Assembly (NCBI RefSeq): GCF_947507565.1
Contig: NC_089179.1
Span: 2,001,747 to 2,065,746 of the forward strand
Direction: 5' to 3'
Length of the DNA: 64,000 nucleotides
Source: Oscarella lobularis
Taxonomy: Eukaryota > Porifera > Homoscleromorpha > Homosclerophorida > Oscarellidae
The notes under the pieces: generated by a model
What the model saw: only the letters and a program-made list of their open reading frames with translations
What the model was told of the DNA's origin: nothing
The model's database searches: none
Made by a program: the position numbers and the translations under genes
Shown here: positions 45,755 through 56,056 of the stretch, one piece after another
How the letters are laid out: each line of letters begins with the position of its first letter
How positions within the stretch are numbered: position 1 is the stretch's first letter

Positions 45755-45880
45755 ATATCTGTCACTTGGCAGATTAATCTTTCAATATGTGCCACTTGGC
45801 AGATTAATCATCATTCGACATCTGCCACTTGGCAGATAAATATCTTCCACTTGGGAGATAACTGAGCTGCCACTTGGCAC
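45755..45880. repeat. Repeats of TGCCACTTGGCAGAT
   Basis: Six copies of (T)GCCACTTGGCAGAT or close variants, with AATC-type spacers, begin 45 bp after the RPA-like stop codon. Each copy has a TGCC-acttGGCA dyad. Confidence 0.85.
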
Positions 45881-46931
45881 CTGCGTTCCTTACTTTACTC
45901 TGCGCTTTGAGTTTGATCGTTCCAAAATACACTTCTCAAAATAATGTTGTCTGGGCACGTTTTCTACATGCGGGCTTCTCTTACGACGCCATTGCATCCA
46001 CAAGCTTTCCCTGTTATTCGCGTCGTTTTCCTCGCTGTTTTCTCTCTCAGTATCCTATCCGTTTTGTCAAAAATCGACTTTGTATCTGGCCGTTAGTCGA
46101 TCATTCGCTCCGCGACTGCGTAGTATTACTTCCCTTTAGAAGAAAGGGACAATTTAACTCTTTGAATTCTTCTGCATCGCATCGAAAATGGGGCGTAAAA
46201 AGCGTTCGTCATTGTCGCCTCGAAAATCGAGCGCTAAACGCCAAAAATCTGTCGATGACCGCGATCGCGCAGGTTTTATAAATCGCCGCTTCTTTCGTCG
46301 CAGAACATAGCCGGCATTTCTTCTTTGCATTGGAACAACTCTCCCCAGCCGATTCCGTCACGATGACGTCGCCCGTCAACCAAGCCTCCTCTCGCGACAC
46401 CCCCCACAAAGTCCCGAGCACTCCTACTCCTTGACACTCCCTCCGTCTGACATCACTGCACGACACCGCAAAAACATTCTCGAACACGCATACTCTCTAC
46501 CACCGTCCTCTTCACCGTCTCCTTTAAGATATTTTCAAATTTAATCCACGCCCGCATTTCCCGTATTTCCTGTCCTGTCCCTGTGCAATACAACAAAAAA
46601 ATGTCTTTTATACCGAAATCCTTTCAACGTAAGTCTTATATTTATAATTCAACAACATAAAATATCTTGCTTACCAAAATCATATTCTCCGCCCATCCTC
46701 TCTATTTTATATCATATAGTTACGTACACAATTTTATGGGCTGCAAGCGTTCGAACCTCCACGTGGTTCAGCCTATATAACGCTAATCAAACTCAAAAAA
46801 CTACCCAAACGAAAAAGCAACAGGAAGTAACGCCCGCGCATAGCGCGGTCAAACGAGCTAGTGACGCACTAAACGCAAACCGCATGATACTTAGGCCGGG
46901 GGGGGGGGGGGGGGGGTAAAACACACCAATT
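45881..46931. other. Region without a recognised gene; G19 run
   Basis: No motif on either strand. A run of 19 G lies at 46898-46916, just before the IS630-like fragment. Confidence 0.45.
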
Positions 46932-47376
46932 ATGAGGGACACTGAGTGGGAGGGTCAATTTTTTTCAATGACAAATTCTAGGGGAGAGAACATTGGACTA
47001 AAGGAATGCTTGGTGCGACGAAAACGATACACAGAAGGAATTTTGAGGAAGGCCATAGTCAAAGAATTGTCACCCGGATTTTGCATCAGAACTATCACTT
47101 GTGGAGAAGATTGCCAGAGACGCCGGACATCATACCGAAGTTCCACTGCGAGTGCAATCCCATCGAGCAACTATGGGCGGAGGCCAAACGAGAAACGCGA
47201 CGACTATGCAGCTACTCCATCACCGGACTTTAAGCAAACGTGAACCAGCTCTGGATGCCGTCCCCTTAGATAGAATTCGCAAATTTTTGAGAAAAGCGCG
47301 CGATTATCTTGAAATTTATAGGAATGGAATATCGGCCGTAAATGAAGTCAAAGAAGCACTGAAGAAGTATAAGTGA
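46932..47376 (+). pseudogene. IS630/Tc1-like transposase C-terminal fragment
   Basis: Three frames together show SMTNSRGENIGLKECL with RRKRYTEGILRKAIVKEL, then IIPKFHCECNPIEQLWAEAK (third catalytic Glu region) and RIRKFLRKARDYLEIYRNG. These correspond to the C-terminal half of the 18.4 kb transposase, but the sequence is diverged, so it is a different family member. The first two catalytic blocks are missing and frames shift twice. Confidence 0.7.
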
Positions 47377-47470
47377 CATCGTCGAGTTTTGAGGTTAGAT
47401 ACAAATTATTAATTTTCATTTGTTCGTTTAGTTAGAGATACTGCTTTACGCAGTTCCACTGACTCTCGTG

Positions 47471-48018
47471 TCAGTGGACGGGGAATGGTGAGGTTCGATT
47501 CCTGAGGATATGGTGGCGTTCTGGGACCCAACCCTCGATCTCGCAAAAAAAGCCAATTGTACTATTTGATACATATATTTTTGATAAACGCAAACATATA
47601 ATTTTAAAACATATTTTGAAATGTTCCACGACGTCTTCGGTGCCGCTGACGGTTACTATGACGTCGGCCACGCGATGCTGGTAGGACCGACTTTCAGTGG
47701 CGTAGGGGTCACTTGAAAATTCACTGCCACATAGATATTACAGTACACAGTGTATGTTGAATGAAAAATGTGCGCTTACCCCACGGCTGTAAGCTTCCCG
47801 CTGCGCAAGAAGGGCCCAAGTTTTGCCGCGTCTTCTTTGGTGAGGTGCCCAGCCATTTTTAGAACGCGGCGACACTTGGCGATGACCGAAGCGGCGTATC
47901 GGTCGTACCTATTGCGTTGGTCCCACTCCAGGACAACTGGGACCTTCTTTGCGACGTTTTCGGCCCCGACGTACAATTTCACGGCCTTCACTACGGAAGA
48001 AAAGGTGAATTCGGGCAT
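47471..48018 (-). CDS. HIRAN-domain protein, two-exon gene
   Basis: An ATG at 48018 opens MPEFTFSSVVKAVKLYVGAE. Exon 1 (48018-47780) has VPVVLEWDQRNRYDRYAASV and AGHLTKEDAAKLGPFL, the HIRAN pattern. A GTAAGC donor follows at 47779. An AATTTTCAAG acceptor ends at 47712, and exon 2 (47711-47471) continues in frame with DPYATESRSYQHRVADVIV and TVSGTEDVVEHF, for a predicted 159 residues. The 68 bp intron and preserved frame across it argue for a real gene. It is closest to the truncated copy at 9.25-9.57 kb. No transposon ends were recognised around it. Likely a single-stranded DNA-end binder by family; function unknown. Confidence 0.65.
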
Positions 48019-49029
48019 GTTTCCGATGTACGAAGATAGCGCGCTAAGATTTTTTGGCGACGCCCATGACGACCATTCGGCCAGACGTCTCCGAGCCGTA
48101 TCTGACGAACAAAGACAGGGAAGCAAAATCCGCTCGACCGATCTCTTCGTCTTTCCTTTGCGCGTCTTTTCGTGCAAGCGGATAGTCGCGAAATAGAGCG
48201 TAGACTCTAGAAAATGGTATCGAAACGCCCATAGCAACGGATTTTCGAAGCGAAATGGAAGACAAAAGAAAGAACGGAACGAAAATCGGCTAGACCAATC
48301 TTTAGGAAGGAAGAAATAGATGCTATTTCGCAGACGACATTGAGTAGTGTCAAAAAGAACGAAGGAAGAAACGTGTAAACGTGCATTTCCGGAATCGAAC
48401 GGAATCACGCGAAAGGTACGTCGTCGATCGCTTAATCCCTCGACGAAAGGTTAGAGTAAGTATTCCTTATGCGCCTGAAACCGCCGCAAAGAATACAAGT
48501 TCTATGACATTTGAATGACGCGGCGATTCCCACGAAGAGTCACGCGGGAAGCTTATGCGTGGGCGCACTGTATGAGCTCCAAGAAAGGCATGCACCTGGG
48601 GCAGATCGGGTGGGCGTTAGGAGGTACACTCTGCGCTCGTTATCGCCTTTGGCAGATTTATATTCGGGGAGAGCGTACACGTGTCATGAGGTCGGCGAAA
48701 TACGCTGATCCGCTACTCTGCGCGGCTATTTCAGCGTCGTGATCGCGTAATACTGTTCTGAAAAATGCATTTTGTCTCTTCTCTTGTAGATCTATGATCG
48801 CGTTCGTCGCTATCGGCTTCTGTGGGAGTGGCCGGAATTTCCCTTCTATGAGACGACGTTTGAGCGGAAGAAGAGCTGAATGATTGGTATGATCCCAAAG
48901 AAGAGTGTGCGTTTGTATGCCTTTGGGCGGTGGGCGTTGACAAACACGAGACGTGCACGCGAACCGGAGTCCTTGAAAAGGCCATTGCACTGTGTCACAG
49001 GATCATATCGACGTCAACTTTTTCAAGTC
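48019..49029. other. Region without a recognised gene
   Basis: Several overlapping frames on both strands (for example 48515-48742 plus) have no motif. It may hold the promoter of the SAP-like gene downstream and of the HIRAN gene, which diverge from here. Confidence 0.35.
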
Positions 49030-49621
49030 ATGCTAAGGCGAGAGCTCTCGAAGTACAGCCAAAAGGAACTGAGGTCCTACCTAAAAAAGTGTTGTCTGTC
49101 AGATAAAAAGGTTTCAAAAAAGGATATGGTGAGTACTCTGCGCGATTTCTTCCCCCAGGTTAATAAAGAGAAAAGTAGATCTCTGGCCTACTTTACGGCG
49201 AGAGGAAGAGAGTTCGTAATGAAGTCGAAAAGGAACTCGCTCGCCTCCTCCGGTCGAGGAATGCCAGAACCCTCGTCGAGAAGCTTTTGGAATTAGCCGA
49301 CGACGAGACCGACTCGTCCGACGGCGAGGCCGACAGCGAGCATCGCGACGACGAGGCCGACGACGAGGCCAACGAGCATCGCGACGACGAGGCCGAAGCC
49401 GGAAGCGACAAGAATCGCGACGACGAGACCGACGACAAGGCCGACGACAAGGCCGACGAGTCCGAAGCCGACGAGCATCGCGACGAGCGCAAGGCCAAGC
49501 CGAAGAAGAGGGAGTGCTACCTCAAAAGGATACCTTTCATTGGCAAAGACACGCCTAGCCGAAAGAAGGGACAGCGGAAGAGGACGCGGCAACAGAGGCG
49601 GAAATTGAAGAAGACGCAGTA
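49030..49621 (+). CDS. Small SAP-like protein with acidic repeat and basic tail, two exons
   Basis: From an ATG at 49030, MLRRELSKYSQKELRSYL and KKVSKKDMVSTLRDFF fit the two helices of a SAP-like DNA-binding motif. A 44 bp GT-AG intron (49159-49202) joins in frame to RKRVRNEVEKELARLL and LVEKLLELADDE. The next 60 residues are imperfect repeats of EHRDDEADDEA type, and the C-terminus is strongly basic (SRKKGQRKRTRQQRRKLKK). The product of about 125-135 residues is probably nuclear. The start is uncertain because the upstream frame is open to 48880. I recognise no family beyond the SAP-like pattern. The minus-strand Ser-rich frame here is a shadow. Confidence 0.5.
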
Positions 49622-49970
49622 GACACTCACAGAGATCTACAGACTTCCTGTGCTTGTAGCGCGCGTATTTTTGTCCTATGTGTTATTAAATATATTCACG
49701 TTACAGCAGTCGGCGATAGGCTCCTCTTTAGTCTCATCTACGCCGCCGATTCTACTTCAGTTGTACTGATATTATCTGATCCCACCCCGCACGGAGCATG
49801 CGCGTGTTTCTCGATCATCCAGCCGTTCAGAAGCGCAATGTCGGATGACTAATCTTTCACGACAACGAAAAAGGTACGATAGGCGTGGGGCGATGACAAA
49901 GAATGCAAGAGACCGTCGATTCCGCCTATTGAAATCCGATCTCCAAAACAAGAAGAGCATACCTGGTGTC

Positions 49971-52900
49971 AGGCGCGGATCTAGAAATGACAGAAAGGGG
50001 GGTTGTAATTTTTCGCGCACTTCGCGCGCGAAAAAATTTTTGACCACGCCCATTTTCAGGACAGCCACGCCCACAAAAACAAGGTTTATAATTAATTGTT
50101 TTATTTTTGCTCATCGAAAAGGGATTTAGCGAACATCCTTCTAGGGTTAGTGCTAACAAAACGTTGGCAAACATCCTCGACTGGTATGACGACTTCATAG
50201 TGTATGGCGATGGCTGCAAGGTCGGACATTCTCTCTTCGCCCATCGTCGATCTCGTGTACGTCTTGAGTCTTCTTAGAAGCGAAAATGACCTCCCAGCTT
50301 CTGCACTTGAAATTGGCAAAGTGCAGCCAATGATTAGTAAGGCATGTATGTTTGGAAAAGTGTCGGAATCGCAAACGCCTAACGTTTGTAGCAAATTGCT
50401 TGGTAATCTGTCCTTTTCCTTGCTTTTCCACAGGTCTTGCCATCGCAATAATTCGTTCGGCAGTGATGCAGGGAAAGGCATGTCGTTTGTCCAGGGCCTT
50501 AGGTGCTCCCTCGTACTTTCGCGGTCAAGCTGTGAGTCAGCAATAATGATGACAGGAACTAGTTGGAAAACCCAACAACACGACTGTCCTGGGAGAATTG
50601 CTCATCCAGCTGTTGAGACAGCGCGTCTAACAGCGGAATAGCAACATTTCTTTTGTAGTGCTCTTTAGCGCTTTCACTCGGTACGTTGCTTCGATGCTGC
50701 TGAACTCCAACTTTTCTTGCTACCGTTTCTGCAACTCCAAGGGCGTTAGCTAAATCAACTATTTCAGCATACCACAAATCGAAGACATCGTTGACGTTTT
50801 GTCGCTTCTGTTTCACTGTTTTTCTTGTGGCATCAATCATGCCATACGCTTCATACACATCTTGGTCACGCTTCTGCAATTTAGAGGCCAAACATCGCAC
50901 TTCGTCTAGGACGTTCTTTGTAGTAAGAAATGTTGCTATCGTTGGAAAAGATGCCAGAGACGCCTTTAATCCGTGAGCTTTAACGTTGGTTTCGCGATTC
51001 CATTGCCACTGTTCCAACGCCGTTGTGGGTTCGCAAAGGTCGGGGTAATCTTGAGGAGCCACGATGGCGTCCAAACAGATGATGATAGGTCTGTACAATT
51101 CTAGAAACGCTTCAAAACAAGTATGGCGCTCAGCCCATCGAGTTTTGCACAGTCCAAGTACTTTTGTGCGAGACGTTGGAGCGGATACCGTATTGGCAAC
51201 AAGTTCAAAAAATCTTTGACGCTTAGGGCTGTTCGCAAAAAAGAAATAAGTAGCGTTGATCAAGTCAAAAACCAGTTTCACTGCAGAAATCTTACAAGAT
51301 GAGGCAATCGAAAGATTTAAACAGTGGCAATAACAGTGCGTATAAATTGCTAGGGGAGCTATTTCTTTTACTTTCGCCTGCACACGTCGAATAGACGATG
51401 ACATCACTGCAGCACCATCGTAGGCTTGGCCACGAATTTTTCCCAAATCCAACGACAACGTTGGATCACTTAATTAAAATAGAAACAATTTTCACATATA
51501 AAGCGCTCGCTGTAGCTCTTTCCAGGTGAACGAAACTCAGAAAGCACTCTCTTATGTGGGGTTCTGACAAATCAACGTATCTCAAGCACACTGATAAGAT
51601 TTCTCTGTTAGCATGGGCGTCAGTCGCTTCGTCCGCAATTACAGTGTAGGGCAAGTTATTCTCTCGAATACGATGAGTTAGATGTTTCCTCAGCTCAGCC
51701 GCATAATGAGAAATTAATTCATTCTGAATAGTTTTACTTGTGTATTTTGCATTCTTCTTTGCGCTTCGCAGATGTTTTTGCAGGGTATCGTTGCTTTCCG
51801 AAAGATATTCTAGAGCTGCAATAAAATTTCCTGGGTTGGTTGTCAGGTTTTCAAAATCCAACTTATCATCTCGATGGCCTCTAAAAGGCATCGCTTGCTT
51901 CCCAAGAAATTTCACTGTTCTAACGATTTGTCTTAGAACTTCTTTGTTTTCCTCTTCATTTTGAGCTGCCTTTGACAGTAGAAGACTGTCAGCTCGATGC
52001 TCCGGGCTCATTTCGTTGTGAATAAAGAAACATGTTTGTTGCTGAGAAATCGCGTGCATCGATGACTGTTCGTGGCACGTAAGAATGCCATCCTTTCGCA
52101 AAGCTCTTGTTAAGCCTTTTTCAAAAGGCTGAAGCACTAAAACTTCAGGAGCCGCTCCTTTTCTGCCCCCTTTCTCCGGACGGTGTGGAAAGAGAATGCA
52201 AGACTTACACAAGCCTCCCTTGAGTCGTCTGCTGTAAACTAACCAGGGAAATTTTGTCAGCCACTGGCGCTGAAAGAGGCTATCCACGTTTTGCCCGCTT
52301 TTGTGACGCTGTGAGATCGCAACTGTTCATGAAGATGAGGCTCTGTGTGACGGCACAAGAGAGCCAGCCTAGTCTTGGAGTCCAAATTTGCCGACAGGCT
52401 TAGAAGTTTCTCAAAAGAGCCTTGCGCTTCAACAACTGTATTTCCAACGTCACCAGGCTCGGAAGATTCAGAATCGGTCATATGCTCCTTAGGTAGAATA
52501 AATTACCATTGCTGGATTTCATCACTATATACCGGTACATATAGACTTACAGCTTCCAGAGGCGAATAGTCTTCAGTGCCGGTGTCCCGATCGTCATCTG
52601 CAGCCATCACCTCTACGCACTCCGACAACTCCGACTCTGCCGTAACAAACCGTAACATTGATGGCCGAAATAGTTTTGCTCATCGCTGACCATGAGACTC
52701 AGACTCTTCGTTCAGACAGGGAACCATTTCCAGTTCATCAGATGGTGCGGTTAGAGAGATGTCTTTTCGGCGACTCAAGCTGCCTGCCCAGCAGTTCTCA
52801 GAATAAGAGTACTATTGCCTAGCAAAGCATAGCCTTCCGCACCATCACGTTCTGTTTGTTTTCTCTGAAACATCGACACGATTGATTGGTACTGCAACCG

Positions 52901-53145
52901 CTTCGATTCCTTAGAAGGACGTTCCGTCATACTAAATCCGTTCTTTAGCGCGCGCCTGCTTTGGTGAACTTCTCCTCTTAGCGTACGTGGACACAGTGCA
53001 AAATTATTTAATTAAAAATTATTCCCCGGAAGAGCAGTAAGAGCCTCTCAATATCAAAGCCATCAACTTTCTGACCGGTTGCGGGGGGGTGGCTTCGCCT
53101 ATCAAAGGGGGGGTTGCAACCCAGGAACCCCCCCTCTGAATCCGC
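49971..53145. mobile_element. hAT transposon (ZMYM1/DUF4371 type), degenerate
   Basis: The low-coordinate end reads CAGGCGCGGATCTAGAA and then GGGGGGTTGTAA. The high-coordinate end, read inward on the minus strand, has AGCGGATTCAGAGGGGGGG and later GGGTTGCAACC. The ends are imperfect inverted repeats of the hAT type found with this transposase class. The 8 bp target duplication is not clear. The transposase lies on the minus strand. Confidence 0.7.
50101..52607 (-). pseudogene. hAT-family transposase (DUF4371 / ZMYM1-like), broken
   Basis: The gene begins at 52607 (MAADDDRDTGTEDYSPLEA, donor GTAAGT at ~52550), or at an upstream ATG at 52658. Exon 2 starts near 52490. A TTF-type zinc-finger block (QWLTKFPWLVYS ... 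GLCKSCILFPH) follows. DUF4371 spans FENLTTNPGNFIAALEYL to YTVIADEATDAHANREILSV (first Asp). A second frame has IRGQAYDGAAVM (catalytic region), IYTHCYCHCLNLSIAS and CKTRWAERH. The C-terminal dimerisation domain has ALLIIGCTLPISSAEAGRSFS and ERMSDLAAIAIHYE (50.1-50.5 kb). Frameshifts at ~52300 and ~51465 and a gap at ~50.5 kb disable it. Confidence 0.85.
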
Positions 53146-53555
53146 TAATGGGTGTATAGGTTGTGGCCGAAGTCTTACGTGAAGATTCTGCGGTGTCGCA
53201 AAAGGAGGTTTTTGAAGACCTGGGAGCCGGAGAAGATTGTCACGGTAGCGCAGTTGGGGAAGTACGCGAATCATGTCATATATTATGCATCCATCTGATT
53301 TGTAATTCAGCAACGTTAATTCAGGTTGCCAGACAGAGGGTGTGTCAACAGCCGAGATTGGGATTCAGTGTAGTCTGCTTGGGTCACAGTACATCATCGA
53401 TTGTAAGGCAGACTGCAGCTGTGAATCCGACGAGGACGATCCATTGGAGTGATTGGACGCGACAGTCACGACAGTCAGTGACTTCGATCTCATTCATGCG
53501 GTGGCCGATACGGGTTCTCTGTACCAATACGGGGCCTCTTCCTCTCTTCACTGCT

Positions 53556-53775
53556 CTACCCAGGTCACATCTCGCTAGGCACTTCTCTACTATAGTCACT
53601 TGTCGCAGATCACTTCTCTACCCATGTCACTTCTCGCTAGCCACTTATCTACACTAGTCACTTCTCGCAGATCACTTCTCTACACTAGTCACTTCTCGCT
53701 AGACACTTCTCTACACTAGTCACTTCTCGCTACCTTGTCACTTCTCGCAGGCCTATTCTCTGCCATATCACTTCT
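53556..53775. repeat. Minisatellite, ~31 bp unit
   Basis: TCACTTCTCGCTAG-ACACTTCTCTACACTAG-type units repeat about seven times and stop about 30 bp before the left end of the ISL2EU-like element. Confidence 0.85.
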
Positions 53776-55196
53776 TCCTTAATACGGGCTTTATAAGCTC
53801 CCGCCTATAGAGGAGTTGTCGGCCACGTCAAGAGTCACGTGCCTTCGTGTAGAGCGTTCCCGCAGGGTGGCACATTTATGCACAGTACACCTATCGAGAT
53901 ATGGTGAAAAGCTGATGCGCCGTTTCTTGTACGAACCGCTGCAATCCAGGAGCTTCCAGTAGTTTTTATAGGTTCCCTCCTGAAGGCACGGAGCGCCGCG
54001 AACGCTGGATACGTGCGATTCGGCGTGAAAACTGGACACCGGGGAAGAACGATCGTCTTTGCTCGCAGCACTTCGTTTCTGGAGCCAAATCTGACGACCC
54101 ACTGTCGCCAGACTATGTTCCAACGATATTCCGTTTCATGAAAATTCCTAAAAAACGCGAACAATCGAGAGCTCTGTTGGCGTATGAACGACGACAATCG
54201 ATGAAGCGTACGCGCGAAGCGAACAAGTTAGAAAATCGAACAAAAGTCAAACAAAGGAGGAAGGAAAGAGAAGCGGAAAGGGAAGCTGAGAGAAGCAGAG
54301 CTAGGGATGAACGACGCAGGGCTGTCAGGGAGGCAGCTAGGGGTGCAGCACACGTAGCTGCTGTAGAGGCCTCTCTGACAGCAGAATCAGCGTCTGCAAC
54401 TGCCCATGAAGCCCAGCAGGCTGCAAGAGAAGCAGCTCAGACTCTGATTGATCTTGGCGGATCTCTGGAAGACGCATCTTTCAAACAACGGTCTGTGGAA
54501 TGTGCTACGACTCTAACTAGAGAACAGATTTTTGCCTTGGAAGAGGAGTGCCAAAGTTTAAGAGATGAGATGAAGGAGATTCGGCTTCTTCAAAGTGAAC
54601 GAGTTTCCGAGTTTTCGCTTGACGCTTTCAGGGGCGATGATAAGAGAGTGAAGTTTTACAGTGGTTTGTCTTTTGAAGCTCTGACGACTGTGTTCGACTT
54701 CCTAGCTCCTCATCTTCGCTTATCAGACAGAATGCCCGTGACAAAATCTGAATTTTTTACTGCCGTCCTCAACAAGTTGAGAGAAAATTCGTAAGATCAA
54801 GGCTTAGCTTACCGCCTCCGCATTGACAAATCCACCTTTTCAAAATATTTTAAGGAATGGATCGGAATAATGTACTCATGCGTGAAGCCGCTGATTAAGT
54901 GGCCATCCAGGGAGCAGCTGAGGAAGACCACGCCTGCAGTTTTTCTACCCCATTTCAGAAAATGCGTCTGCATCATAGATTGCTTTGAGGTTTTTTGTGA
55001 ACGACCAAGTGACTTGATGGGAGGGCGCAGACTTATTCCAATTATAAGAGTCACAACACTGTGAAATTTCTTATAGGTATTTGTCCGCAGGGGGTTATTT
55101 CATACATTTCCCAAGATTGGGGAGGAAGAACATCGACAAATACCTGACAGAGAATTGCGGAATTTTGGACAACCTGCTGCCAAGGGACTTGATCCT

Positions 55197-55757
55197 TGCT
55201 AGGCTCGAGGGTCCAGCCTGTGTTGTGCTAGCGCGCGTTCCGCGCTGCCCAACAACAGGCTGGACCCAACTGATTCACGTGACCTTAGCCGGCCAATCAT
55301 GACCGAGTATTACGAATTCCTCCTGCTCGGTGCTGATTTGTTCGATCGATGCCACGCGATAAACACAACTATTTTTAGCCGTGCATGTAATCGTAATGTA
55401 TGTCCGTTGCGACGAAAGGCGTGGCGCGAAGGCCCATTTCAGACTCATCGAGCCAAGCGAAGGCGATTCTTTGTGGTCCGTCGTTTAGTTTTGCTTACGG
55501 CGTGAGCTCGGCGACACGCGAAGAGGATCGTATGCGCTATGTACCATAGTTCTGATACCTAAATGTTCATAGCGCGTGTGATCCTCTTCGCGCGCGTCGC
55601 CGAGCTCACACCGCGAGCAAAACTAAGCGAGGGACACAAAGAATCGCGTTTGCTTGGGTCGAGATGAGAAAACATGTCTGAAATCGACGCTGTTCGGCCT
55701 TCGCGATACGCCCCTTTGTTTGTTCTTCCACAACGGTAGCCCGCATTACGATTACAC
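55197..55757. mobile_element. Insertion with hairpin and foldback inside the DDE transposase gene
   Basis: The transposase frame stops at 55196 and its next conserved block starts at ~55758. The insert begins with a hairpin: GGTCCAGCCTG at 55210 pairs with CAGGCTGGACC at 55255-55265. It continues into a large imperfect palindrome (next entry). It has no protein-coding motif. Confidence 0.65.
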
Positions 55758-55758
55758 A
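55380..55758. repeat. Foldback palindrome, arms ~170-195 bp
   Basis: Arms at 55380-55545 and 55562-55758 are inverted copies, best near the centre (GAGCTCGGCGAC ... GTCGCCGAGCTC; GAAGAGGATC ... GATCCTCTTC). The outermost pair is TGTAATCGTAATG / CATTACGATTACA. The left arm has small deletions. Loop near 55553. Confidence 0.85.
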
Positions 55759-56056
55759 GGAATCGGTTAGACTGTTTTGTGCTACAATCAAAGTCCCTCC
55801 CTTCACAAGAGGCACGAAACAGCTTTCTAGATGCGATGTGGACCGAGCTCGTCAACTATCCAGGGTTAGAATACACATCGAAAGGGTGATCGGAGCAGTT
55901 GTCAGAAATTCTCTATTCTAAGCTCTACAGTTTCTATATTTATGATTCGCCGCGAAGAGGGTAGTAATACGAGCTTACTTGATAAATTGGTTGTAGTTTG
56001 CTGTGCGTTAAACAATTGCTGCGATTCTATAATAAATTTGTCGTAAGATCTCATAT

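Larger units (their letters stand above)
53901..55920 (+). pseudogene. THAP-domain DDE_Tnp_4 transposase, interrupted
   Basis: The ATG at 53901 starts MVKS; the next codon is TGA (53913-53915) where a THAP Cys is expected, then CAVSCTNRC and FYRFPPEGTERRERW, ENWTPGKNDRLCSQHF complete a C2CH THAP finger. A long basic Arg/Glu coiled coil (54.2-54.5 kb) follows. GLSFEALTTVFDFL and DRMPVTKSEFFTAVL are the DDE_Tnp_4 leader. The catalytic region has [20 protein letters not shown] (first Asp), the YSNYK-like block in a shifted frame, and [15 protein letters not shown] with DLILA, where an insertion (55197-55757) cuts before the second Asp motif. The gene resumes with [10 protein letters not shown] and [18 protein letters not shown]. 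Inactive. Confidence 0.78.

Noticed and set aside
46898-46916. G-quadruplex regulatory element (G19 run)
   Set aside because: A single homopolymer run next to decayed transposon sequence gives no evidence of a regulatory role.
49193-49498. Serine-rich 101-codon minus-strand frame
   Set aside because: It is the antisense of the GACGACGAG repeat of the plus-strand acidic gene.
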